Shown here in pieces: positions 19,680 to 30,617 of a stretch of DNA of 64,000 nt; position 1 is the stretch's first letter; each line of letters starts with the position of its first letter. This stretch comes from Dentipellis sp. KUC8613 (taxonomy: Eukaryota; Basidiomycota; Agaricomycetes; Russulales; Hericiaceae). The notes under the pieces are model-generated. The model saw only the letters and a program-made list of their open reading frames with translations, was not told the DNA's origin and searched no databases. The DNA lies in NCBI GenBank assembly GCA_002286715.1, contig NSJX01000034.1:1-64000 (forward strand), read 5' to 3'. The position numbers and the translations under genes are program-made.

Positions 19680-21773
19680 AGGAAGTCCTAGCGACTCCAG
19701 AACGTCGCTCCGTACTTATACCTGCGAGACAACAAGTGCAATTGGCTTTCCCATGCCATTGTCTCTTTTCCAAAGGCGAGCTGTGTCCAAGCAACGACAC
19801 TAGTGCGTTATCTGCCCTGTTGCACACTGGCGCTCGAAAACAAGGACAGCGCTCATGACGACCGCATTCCCTCGAGGGCACTACCGAGAATACAATTGGC
19901 CTAGTGAGTTAGCGAACAGACAAGGCTTCGAATGGCTACCGTCTCCTGTGCGACACAAAAGGCGACGTCAGATACGCATTTGAGAAGCGTGAAAGAGCAT
20001 ACCTGACTGCTGGGACAATACTCAATTGTCTTCTGTACGAAGTCTGGCTGTCACCGTGACACCATACCTAGCATAGAAATTAAAACAAGAAGGCAAGAAC
20101 AATAGCGTTCCGACACGTTCCGAAGACGAAAGACAAGGTGGAGTTCGCAACGATTTTTCGGGTTTGGTTCTTACGAGAACACAGGCCTTGCAGTGGAAGG
20201 GCACAGACTCGACTCCAGTCGATACTTGTCGGGAATCGCCGGACGCGACTGTTACCAGATGCACCGGCCCGATCGAGGCTGTATTGCACCTTCTCTCTTC
20301 CTGCCATGTAGCACGCATAATGCCCAAAGAAACAAGGTCATACGACCCTTCAATTCCAACCTGAGAGTAGTACTATGGAAGCTTCGATATCTACCTGCAT
20401 GGTAGAGGAGTCCTGGACCGCAGAAGGTATCGACGCTTCGCCAACAGCTAAGGTCTCAAGCACGCATTATGAAGACAGTCCTACGTTGAGCAGCAGACGC
20501 CTTTTCTGAGTGTATTACTTTGGGTATGCTGCGCACGACGTGAGCCACTAACGTTCGCGAAAAGATGTTCAACCAGAAAGGTAATGTGCTTCTGTCTCAT
20601 TCTGAACTTCGGTAGTCACGATAATGATTTATTCATAATCACAGGCCCGGTATCCCTCCAAACGAAAGGCTGTCGGGGACGGACGCCAATGACCTCACAC
20701 GAGACGATGCTACGAACCAGTCAAGTGCCCTGACTCTTTAGCCTTTATATCCAGGCAAATTGACTCTGGACGCCAGAGGAAAGGCTGAATGATAACGGCG
20801 TGGGCACCATCCCCGGTATCGGGCAAAGGTAAGTCCATATCACCTCTTATAATAACTGTTGACTTCGTACGCGGTCGGGAATAGTTATCAGGACTAAGGC
20901 CGTCTCGCTGCTAACCCTCGGTCTTTCAGGCGCCTTTTGCTGCCGAGAGTCGTAAAACTGGACACGTTAGTTTGGGGGCAACCAAAGAAGCTCGAGAGTA
21001 TTTGCAAGCGAGCCTCTTTATTTCAATATTTGGCGAAGAGCCGTCGTGGCTGTGGTACACACTTGAGGGTGACTTGCTAGACGAATGCAATTCTAGTTGT
21101 ACATTGTTGACTTACCCTTTTATCTTTCTCCAACTACGGTGGGCGCCACCCTTGATCCAGACCTGCCATAACCTGTCTGACGTCCAGAAACGCCACCCTC
21201 AGATGCGAGCTTCGAGCTCCAACACGAGATCGCAACGCGATGCTGTGCCATGGCTACGCAGACCTCAGGCGCGCGTCGCTCGCGTTCCAGGTTTCATACC
21301 TTGGAGCTCGCAAATCCGGGGGTTACAGCGAAGGTTGCCTATAGCGTCAATGGATGATCTGTGAGCCACCAGTGCTTGACGGTACAGTAATGCTTAGTCG
21401 AGCGCTTATGAATCATTTACATGCGACACAGGCACCATGATAGCAATCGATCCTCTGTGCACCAGACAGGTCAACGCCCCCCTTCCTGCATTCTAGAGAT
21501 CTCTTATACGAGCCTAGGGGCATAGCATTGTAGCTATTGATCTCTAACCTCATCAACGGGCACCACTCCCATTACCATAACATCAACGGGCGCCCTCCAT
21601 TTGATACACCAATCGTCATCCTCACGTCAGCGAACAACCGAGGCGACTTGTAGCGACGGGGGAGTGCTACTCCAATGCTACCGCATTAATAGGTACGGTT
21701 GAGCCTGCTGTACACTTACCACCCCTTCGTCCCCTCCATCGTCGCTTTCACTTTCTCTGCATGTGTATCTAGT
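19680..21773. other. Long region without a supported gene
   Basis: Contains the B7 upstream region with three CAATTG motifs (19739-19744, 19893-19898, 20023-20028). A frame at 20972-21364 (130 aa) has no recognisable domain and could be a gene relic. A short direct repeat CATCAACGGGC occurs near 21552 and 21582. Nothing else is supported. Confidence 0.4.
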
Positions 21774-22406
21774 ATGCACGTCCTGTCTGTCCTTTGGTTA
21801 TTTATCGCCCTGGCCGGCATGTCGGCGCACGCAGCGCCAGCCCCGAGAGTGCGTGCTTCTCCCCGTTTCTCCTGCGATGACTGATATATCTGTACGCTAG
21901 CCTGCCCTCGAGGGTCCCATGAGAAACGAAGCACGCGCAGATACTCCTCAAGGGCTTTCGCCTTCTCGATACCTCCCCCGTGCACTGAGGGCAGCTTCCT
22001 CCGCTTCGACTGTCCATGCACCGTCGACTCTGTTTCCTCCGAGCGTCACGACGCTCCTCACCGCGGAGTCGGCCACTCCGACGCCAAGCGACTTCCAGCC
22101 CCCATCGTCGTCACTGCCCGTCACCAAAGCTCAAACCTCGCCCGAAGAAGACCTTGAGGCAAGGAAGCGGGTGAGTCGTTACCTTTGAGACAGAGCCTGT
22201 GGATAGTGATAAATTCGTGAAAAGCGCAAAAAGAAGAAACCCTCTAAATCCGTCACTACGTCCTGGCCCGCCGCAGCGGTCACTGGATCCGTAAGTACTT
22301 ACACCTGTCCCTACTAGTGGATCTTTGGGCGACTGATCGTTTTTTTCTCGATTAGATCAACGACTATCCTGTAGAGCCCGAGCCACAACCAGGGCCTCTG
22401 CAATGA
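21774..22406 (+). CDS. Small secreted protein with dibasic cleavage site
   Basis: A 153-residue model from exons 21774-21848, 21901-22170, 22225-22290 and 22356-22406. All introns begin GTGCGT, GTGAGT or GTAAGT, and the total is divisible by three. The N-terminus MHVLSVLWLFIALAGMSAHA is a clear signal peptide. The mature part is Ser/Pro/Thr-rich. A strongly basic run (ARKRRKKKK) follows about residue 112 and could be a Kex2-type processing site, leaving a short acidic Pro-rich tail (NDYPVEPEPQPGPLQ). No Cys pairs and no known domain. Candidate secreted or cell-wall-directed peptide; the role is unknown. Confidence 0.65.
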
Positions 22407-23109
22407 ACATCCATTCGTCTGCATTGACCCGAACCGCGCGAAAGCATTTGGGTAATGTAATTGAGGTGCTATAGACTGGCCGTCGTACATCGGACATAGC
22501 TTTCAGAAGACCGTTCAGAGAACGGTCGATGTAAATTATAGAGTTTCCCTTAATTGAATACCAAATTCTGCCCAACCCAACCCAACCCCCATCCCTAACT
22601 ATCAGGTGGGAGGAATATTGCCCTCGTATGCTGTCTTTGACATAAAAGTTGTCAATAGATGAGCACGGTGGAATCTTGCGCGGGTGCGTAGCAAATCCTT
22701 ACAAGAAGTCTGGTCGGCGTCCAATATCCTGATTCTCTCCAGTCGCAGTAGGACGGCCCGCACGGCCCGGGATCGGACCGCGACAAATACCGAATCGGGC
22801 CACGGCCTCCGAGACTCGAGTCCTCGGCGAGCAAGCATGCTGCTCTGTCGACGTTTGCAAATGCCACAAAGCTCGACAGCTACAACTGGAAGTGCGTGCA
22901 TAACGATCATTAAATCATTATAGTCGTGTGCTACGATGATACGATGCGACTATGGTACAGTGCGATAAATTACGACAAGCAGAACGACCTCGGGCAAAAA
23001 GACAACTGGCACAGATGAGATGATACGTGTACATGGACTGGGTGCGTGAGTTCGAACGCGTGGGTTGCTCTATAATCACAGTCGAAGGTCAAAGGTCACC
23101 ATACGCCAC
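22407..23109. other. Intergenic, convergent 3' ends
   Basis: Lies between the secreted protein (plus) and the membrane protein (minus). No coding support. Confidence 0.5.
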
Positions 23110-24427
23110 CTACAGATCCAACACATCTACAGAGGCAGCTGGCGGCGTCCAGCCCTTGCCGAACTGGCGGCGCAAGAGTTGCTCGATGATCAGGACGTCA
23201 GTCATCCGACAGCGCACCTTCAGCCCGTGCAGGCCCTTCCCGCGGTCCTTCTCCTCCGCCATCCACACGTCCGCCATGCGCTCGCGCTCCTGCTCCTCCG
23301 CGAACCACCATTGGTAGTAATACCACGAGCTCCCGCAGCTGCCGAGCTGCGTCTCAGCGTCATCGGGCACGCCGCGGTGCGCGCGCGCCTTGGTATCGTA
23401 TATCCACACCGCGGCGAAGTGCGACGGGAAGAGGAACGTGAGCGCGTTGATGAGGTTCTGGTCCTTCCCGACGAAGAGCGAGTTCGCGAGGTAGTAGTCG
23501 TGGTACGTGAAGTATGTGTGGCGGTACGTGCGCACCGCGCGGGGCATGCCGCCGAAAAACGACCCTGGTGAGGACCCTGGTTAGCCTGTGCCCGTCGCAC
23601 CACGGGGATCGCGGTGCATGATACATGATGCGTGATCGCTCACCCTCGGCAAACGTCATGTCGATGGGCCCGCGCGCCTCCACCCACCAGCGCTCCTCCG
23701 AGTGCCGCTCGGGCGCCCACCACAGCGGGAAGAAGACGATCTCGTCCTGCGGCGTGCCGCTCAGGCGCGCGGCCTGGCGGAACACCTGGTCGACCCTGCG
23801 CCCGTCCGGCCAGCCGACGTATGTGTGCTCCTCGCGGAAGCTGCCCGCGTCGTTCCAGAATGCGTAGTCGTATTGCTGCCCGGCGGCCTGCGCGTTCGCG
23901 AGGCCCTCGTCGAGGAAATACGGCTTGGCGGTCCACACGGCGTACAGCTCCGGCGAGTGGATGTCCTGCTCGGGGTCCCACGCGTGCATGAGGCGGTACG
24001 CCGCCGCGCGCCCCTGCAGCGGCGGGATGTCGAACGGCGACGCGAAGGTGGTGTTGAGCGTCAGCGGGAGGTCGCCGCGCAGCGCGCGGATCATCGGCGC
24101 GAGCGTCGGCGGGGCGAACATGTAGATATCGGTCGTGATCGGGGACAGGAAGCGCGTGAGCCACGCCTCGTACTCGGACATCGAGTGCTTGGATTTGGAG
24201 AGCGGGAAGAAGGCGGACACGATGAGCACGCGCGGGGCGGGCGAGGTTGTGTTCAGGGGTTCGAGGATGTTGATGTCGGGCGCGAAGGGCGAGAAGTGCG
24301 AGAGGTAGGGCGAGAGGGTTGAGTCGGCGTCAAGTTGGGTATAGACGACGATGGAGAGCGTGAGGCAGAAGGCAACGAAGATGGCGGCGTAGAGGCGGCC
24401 GCCTCGTATCGGCCTGGGCACGAGCAT
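23110..24427 (-). CDS. Type II membrane protein, glycosyltransferase-like (HtrL/YibB-like, tentative), copy 1
   Basis: A 412-residue protein from exons 24427-23644 and 23564-23110. A short basic N-terminus (MLVPRPIRGGR) precedes one membrane helix (about residues 13-30, AAIFVAFCLTLSIVVYTQ), typical of Golgi or ER type II enzymes. The lumenal part has VLIVSAFFPLSKSKHSMSEY, TTDIYMFAPPTLAPMI, YDYAFWNDAGSFREE, a C-terminal half with LINALTFLFPSHFAAVW, and CGSSWYYYQWWFAEE near the end. The opening and the FWNDAGSF block resemble the HtrL/YibB family of uncharacterised proteins, thought to be glycosyltransferase-like. I cannot confirm this without a profile search. A paralog lies upstream at 25548-26836. 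The region is very GC-rich. Confidence 0.75.
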
Positions 24428-24775
24428 GGCGTGGCGTGAAGAATGTCGTTGGACTCCTTCCCTCGAGGACGGGATGGGGTGCTAGTCGTGACCGATTTTT
24501 GCGGAGGCGGGGAAAAGAGAGTAAGCGTATAGGGGAAGGAGCATTATATACGCAGCGGCTCGGAGGGTGAGCGTAAGCGCAAGACCTTGAGCCGGCGGAA
24601 GCTTGGCCGGCGGTGTCGTAAATAATTCGAAAACGCGTGGCCACCTCGTGGCTGGTGCACTGCAACCTTCATCCAAAATTTCGCCCAGTCGAGCCAATGT
24701 GGAAATTGCCATGCATAAGCGGTGCCGAAAACCCTGGCAGTGACGCAGGGTACTTATGTATCGCTTACCCGTCCG

Positions 24776-25287
24776 CTAGAGCCCGAGACAAGCCAAGGAA
24801 ATTAGGTCGTCCTTGTCAGACACCATCATCCTCGACATACGCACCGCACCTTCCTCGTCTGCTGCCTTGCTGAAGCCTTGCTGAAGCCCGCCGCTCTTTC
24901 GAGGTTGAAGACTACTGCGTGTGAATGTCAGTGGCTGCTTTGAAGAACCCACCGTGGTATGCTGCCGCCGCCGCTGACGGGACGCCTCACTGTCAGCGAC
25001 GAACATAGGCGCGGACGACGATGATCCGAGACTTCCAGGTAAGCAGAGACTGGCATGATAGAGTTTGAGAACGGGCGGTATGGTACTTACAGCAATTGCG
25101 CAGCAGTGTGAGGTTGCTCTTTGTGCGCAGTGATTTTGATGTCTGGAGCCTCGACAAGATGGGATCCTAGGAGAAGACTGACAGATGGCAACACCACCGC
25201 CAGCGCTGACGCTCTCGAGAAGGCTCCCAAATGGACATGAAGAGCGTTATGAAGAAGACAAAGTCGACAATGGCCCGTAGTTGCCAC
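24776..25287 (-). CDS. Weak candidate small gene
   Basis: Two open frames join at a GTAAGT donor (about 25089) and a CCAG acceptor into one frame of roughly 145 residues. The first part is hydrophobic (ASALAVVLPSVSLLLGSHLV) and the second is charged (SKAADEEGAVRMSRMMVSDK). No domain recognised. It lies between the two membrane-protein paralogs. Chance is a real alternative. Confidence 0.25.
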
Positions 25288-25547
25288 GAGCTATGGAGTG
25301 CCTGCTTTGATCTCCCACGATGCGGTAAAAGGCTATCGCAGACACGACTAGGGAAGATGAGAGTGTTTTTAGTCGAGGGTATGTTATCCACTTTTGTGTT
25401 CTGGGTATCTACTTTAACAAGTCCATAAGACGGTCGCCTAGTACAGTGCAAAACCCAAACCAAAGCATTATCGACAGCAATATGATACCATGACGCACCA
25501 ACCCAATGCCCAAAAGATGCAAAGCAGATACTACGGTCCCACCAGCT

Positions 25548-26836
25548 CTACTGGTGCCTGAGCCAGCTGACGTCCTCCTTCACGACAGCGCGGGACACCG
25601 TAGGCGGTCTCCAGTCCTTCCCAAACGCCCTCGTCAAGAAGTGGTCGAACGTCATCACGTCCGTCAGTCTACACCTGACCTTCGGCATCGTCGCAGCGCT
25701 GCGGGTCGTCTCCGCGAACCACCGGTCCGCCATCGCCTCGCGCTCGTTCTCCGCCGCGAACCACCACTGGTAGTAATACCACGAGCTGCCGCAGTTGCCT
25801 AGCTGCGTCTCCGCGTCGTCCGGTACACCCTCGTGTGCGCGCGCGAACGTGTCGTAGATCCAGGTAGCGGTGAAGTGCGAGGGGAACAGAATCATGAGTG
25901 CGTTCATTAGGCTCTGGTCGACGCCGACGAAGAACGAGTTCGCGAGCCAGTGGTCGTGGTATGTCTCGTACAGGTATCGGTATGTGCGAATGGCCGGCTG
26001 CATGCCTCCGAAGAACGAGCCTGCAATGACCCACGCTGTCAAGATCCATATTTCTGCTAGAGCACCTTGCACGACGCACCTTCAGACATCAAATACTGCG
26101 GCGGCCCCATCTCCACCCGCCACTCCTTCACCTCTGTAGACGCTTCGCTAGGCGCCCACCACAGCCCAAAGAATATGATCTCCTCAATCGGTGTTCCGCT
26201 CATCTTCGCCGACTCCCGATACACCTTTTCCACCCTCCCCGCATCCGGCCAGTCTTCATAATAATGGTCTTCGCGGAAGCTGCCCGCGTCGTTCCAGAAC
26301 GCATAGTCGTAATGCTTTCCCGAAGCGAGCGCATTCTCGAGGCCCTGCTCGAGGAAGTACGGCTTCGCGTTCCACACCGCGTATATATCCGGCGAGTGCT
26401 TCGCGCGGTCCGGCGAGCGGTCCCGGGTGTGCATCTCCTCGTACGCGCCCCGCCGGCCCTGCAGCAGCGGGATGTCGAACGGCGACGCGAAGGATGTGTT
26501 GAGCGTCAGCGGGAGGCCGCCGCGCAGCCGCCGGATGAGCGGGGCCATCGAGGGCGGCGCGAACATGTAGATGTCGGACGTGATGGGCGCGAGGAAGTGC
26601 GTGAGCCACGCCTCGTAGTCCGACATGGGGTGCTTCGACTTGGGCAGCGGGTAGAACGCGGAGACGATGAGCACCTGTGGGTCGTGCGCGGTGGCGTCAT
26701 GGAGCTCGAGGGTGGAGAAGGGCGGCCGGTAGTACGCGCCCATCTGTGTGTACAGCGCGATGAGGCTGGTGAGGGCGAATGCGAGGCATACGGTCGTGAC
26801 AAGCCGGCACCGCCGGGTCATGTTGAGAGGCGCCAT
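25548..26836 (-). CDS. Type II membrane protein, glycosyltransferase-like (HtrL/YibB-like, tentative), copy 2
   Basis: A 409-residue paralog of the gene at 23110-24427 with the same intron position and phase: exons 26836-26080 and 26020-25548. The membrane helix is at about residues 10-28 (RLVTTVCLAFALTSLIALYT). Conserved blocks include QVLIVSAFYPLPKSKHPM, SDIYMFAPPSMAPLI, YDYAFWNDAGSFRED, LMNALMILFPSHFTATW and CGSSWYYYQWWFAAE. Same tentative family. The two are clearly a tandem duplicate pair. Nine or so extra residues follow the end shared with copy 1. Confidence 0.75.
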
Positions 26837-27926
26837 CCCTCGCGGTCGTCACGGCGGTCGTACTTATGGAAGGGCGGGGGCGCGGGGCACGCTGTCGCCC
26901 GCGGGCGTTCGTCATTGTGATTTATACCCCCCGCGGAAGATTTACCCAATTTTTCAGCGAGGGCGAGGCTGGCGGCGCCGGGGTGTGGGGGCGCACATCC
27001 ACGCGTGCGGCAAATATTGCATCAAGAATCAAGATTGCGGCAGACACGCGGGCTGTGTGATGCACGATTCGATACCGCGTACTGCCGCGAGATCAGTTTT
27101 GGCCACACGCTTTGATCTGTTGGATGTTGGCAGATGGAGGCAATAAGGCTGAGTGAAATTACGCTTTAGTGAGAGTAAAGCACGATGTCCTTTTATTATA
27201 GGTCAAGCCTCGGGATGAAGTCATAGAGTAGACCGTCCCACTTCTGGGACGATCTGAATCTTACGATGTCATATCGATACCAACATGATACGTAGACCGG
27301 GTCGAGCCGAAACAGCTTTTGCTTCCGTTGCTCACAGATGCAGCATTCACGATTGGCTCGGGTTCCGATGCATATGCACAAACGGATCAACCTTGGACGC
27401 CAAATTACCCGGCTAGCACGATCAGGTACGCGGAGGACGTCGACGTCGACGGGCTCGGAGATCTTGAGAACGGTTGGGAGTTGTCTTCGAACTTGGGGTG
27501 TGTGGCAACGGGATGGGACAGGGTCTCCTGGTGAGTACACATAGAAGACTATGCACTTGGAGAGTAAGCAGCAAACCTAGTCGCGCTCTTGTCGCCGTGA
27601 ACGAGCAAGGATTTGACAGTTCAGGCATTGACGCGAGGAAGCAGTCCGGACAACTTACGAGCAAACATGCACTTTGTTGCGGTACGCTCACTTGTGACAT
27701 AAGTGCCGTATATGAAGTCTGATCTTGAGGATTCAACTTAGATGAGTATAATTGCAAGGTGCCGTTTCGCGTGTCCAGCTTTTGAAGAGCAAACACATAA
27801 GGAGCTACTTGCACGATTTGTCGCATTTACATAATTGTCGCGATAACAGGTCAGCCCAAAGGTGGTCATTCATCACAGACATATACCCCGGCCGAAGTAT
27901 CGAAAACGTCCTGATATGGTCAACCC
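26837..27926. other. Intergenic, no supported gene
   Basis: Promoter of membrane protein copy 2 on the left and 3' flank of the carboxypeptidase on the right. A plus-strand frame at 27319-27534 has an even composition but no motif or start context, so I leave it uncalled. Confidence 0.4.
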
Positions 27927-30052
27927 TCACAAAGGCTCACCAGCAAGCCAGCGATTGACCAATGCTAGAGCTTGCTTCGGCTTGTCGTACGGCACCTGAC
28001 ATAAGGCAGCAGCGAGATCAACGTCTCTGGCGGATCACTCGAAGAAACAAGAACACGCACCATATGCCCGGCTCCGTGCACCGTCGCGAACGTGAATCCG
28101 TTCGCAGCACGCGTCTTCCCGGCGACCTGCCCATCCACCTCCCAGGTCCGCAGCTCCTGCGACGAGAACGCCGCCTTTCCGCTCCAATCCAGCGCAAGCG
28201 ACCACCGCTCGTTGCCGACCCAGTTACAGATCCAGTCGTAGTCGCCGACGTAGATGAGCACTTTCACGTCGCGCTCGAGGAGGGCGGCGACGTACTCTGT
28301 TGAGTCGTGGAGCATGTCGCCAGCGAGGGCGAAGGCGGTTGCGACTGTGTTGGAGCAGGAGGAGAAGTTCTGGGGGACGGCAGGGTCGACGCCGAGAAGA
28401 CTGCGGACATTGGTGTTGTCCAGGTACTTGGATATCACTCTGAGCGGATAGAATAGTCAATGTCGGTATACGGAAGCTCGGGAGTGCAACAAACTTAGTC
28501 ACGGGATAGCACAGGGTATCTGCAATGGCGCCGTCGCATGGCTTGCTGATATCATACGGGTTGAGACCTAGAAGACTGTATTGGCATGGAACAGGCTTTT
28601 TAGATAACGACCAGATGGCATACCCGAAGCGGTGAAGGGGGCAAAGAATTCGTTGCTACAGAATTCTGCTGCAGCTTCACAATTCATGTGATCAAATTGG
28701 TCGATGCAAGCCTTTGTGACCCATTTCTCGCAGCGAGGGACCTGCAAATACTGTAAATCATCAGAGTGAAATGTATACTTGCAGAAACTCACGGCCTTCT
28801 TCATCCGCGTGCAGGTGCTGGAAATTCCTAACCTTGAGCATCCGATCTGGTTCCTGACAAGATGGGCACAAACCTGATATCGAGGACCGGCGGAACTGAT
28901 GCTGGAGTGCAGGTCATGTCGAAATATGATATCAACGAGGTCAGATGGTCGGTCAACCCATTCCCTGCAGAACTGCATAAGTTACTGTGAAAGGATCCAA
29001 GTCAGAAATCGAACCAATCATAGCAGACGTCAGGTTAATAGGCGTCAGTCCAGCAGCAACGAGCGCTGCGTTCTGGTCATAGACCGCGGAAGCAAACAGA
29101 GGGACATATCTGCCCTGTAAAACACAGGCTGAAATTAGAGATATTGAAGCGAAACACCAATTCTACAGACGCACTCCGTACGACTCGCCGGCCATATGGA
29201 AAGCGCGGCCTTTGAAAGATGGGAAGTTCTCGAAGAAAAGCGCAACGAATGCTGCAATATCTTGTGCTGCCTCTTCTGAGGTATCCTGCAGATGATGAAT
29301 TTAGCATCCAAGGACATTTGCCATCAGTCCGGCATATGATAATGATTGCCCTTACAACATGCTCTCCGTATTCGGCGTATGAGAAGCCGACACCGACAGG
29401 TTGATCCACAAAGAAGATGTTGGCATTTGAATTCCAAGATTCGGGATGGAACTCAGCCGTCGTCGCGTTTGTTACTCTGCAAGGCCCTGGGCACAGACTG
29501 TCAATAGAATTGATGCGCAGATATATACATACGAATACGCACCAAGTTCCATAAATAGGCCTAAGGACGAGGAGCAGCCCGGACCTGAGTAGATCAAGCG
29601 TGAATTCAGGCTGTTAAAATCGGAAGATATGTACCACATACCACCGTTCGTCCAGAATATCACATCATCCTTTGCAGGATCACTCCTACTCTCAAAGAAA
29701 TAGAAGAATATGTGCTTTGCCTCGATATCGATGTACCCTGTATACGCACTGTGCCGCACAATGGTTAGCCAAGTAAACACCTATGAGTGAGTACTCACGC
29801 GACAGTGGTATCGCAGAAATCGGACTTCTTGATCCTAGCACTGTATTTCGGGAAGAGAGGATGCGACAAGGTCGTGAACTCTGACGTGCTCAGGACACCC
29901 AAGCTCTCTACCGGGTTGAACAGGCCCTCATCGTACGAGCCCCCGCCCCAAGCGGCATGCTTCGGACCCGGCTTCGAGAGCGGCTGCTGGCGATAAGCTG
30001 TAGCGAGTGTCGCAAAGCCGAGCAGGCCTGACAGAGCAGACTTCAAGAGCAT
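27927..30052 (-). CDS. Secreted serine carboxypeptidase (S10), copy 1
   Basis: A many-exon gene starting at 30052 (signal peptide [19 protein letters not shown]) and ending INRWLAG-type, here [10 protein letters not shown] with stop at 27927. It removes C-terminal amino acids from peptides, usually at acidic pH outside the cell or in the vacuole. Visible motifs in order: [11 protein letters not shown] / [15 protein letters not shown] (oxyanion region), [27 protein letters not shown] (catalytic Ser), [15 protein letters not shown] (catalytic Asp), and TVHGAGHM followed by an intron then [10 protein letters not shown] (catalytic His). All three triad residues are present. First of three tandem copies on the same strand; a broken fourth lies at 2530-4231. 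Confidence 0.9.
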
Positions 30053-30617
30053 CTACGCAATGGTTCGAAGTTGGTTAGGTCTTGAGAGAGCACTTGAAGT
30101 CAGCCAAGGCGTGAAGGTCGACCAAGTCGGGCGGAGACCCTCTTATGCCCGGATGCATATGACTGGGACCTGAACGATAGTGCGTCCGATTTATATGGAT
30201 GTCTGTGAGAACTGATGACCGTACTGTATAGATTAGTATCCGGCCGGTGTTCTCTCGTCCCATGGTGCTGATCAGGGCATGTGGTGGTGAAGAGAAGCGC
30301 CGCGCAGTCTCAGACTGCCCTGGTAGCCCTTATCGGCACGTGGAAGAAATGGGTCAGGCTATCTCAGTATCTTTGCCTTTCCAGATGTCACACGACGAGT
30401 AAAGAGCACTGGTTCACTACGACATCTTTCTCAATGGCTGGGTAAAGCACCATAGAATGTCTTTGAACTGCGCAAGGCTGCACTGCGACATACTCACGAT
30501 CTTAACATCCTTTTTCAAGTCATGAAGTTGAGAATACAATGCAACTGGCCGAAGGAAAGAGTCGATGCCTGGCGTGCAGCCCAGGGAATGAACTCCGAAA
30601 ATGCTATCACATGATCT
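30053..30617. other. Promoter of carboxypeptidase copy 1 and 3' flank of copy 2
   Basis: No coding support. Short head-to-tail spacing between tandem peptidase genes. Confidence 0.5.

Noticed and set aside
20972..21364. 130-codon plus-strand frame
   Set aside because: No recognisable domain, and alternative frames look equally protein-like, so no choice can be supported.
23220..24322. Long Arg/Ala-rich frames on both strands over the membrane-protein gene
   Set aside because: They are antisense or shifted shadows of a very GC-rich real exon with clear family blocks.
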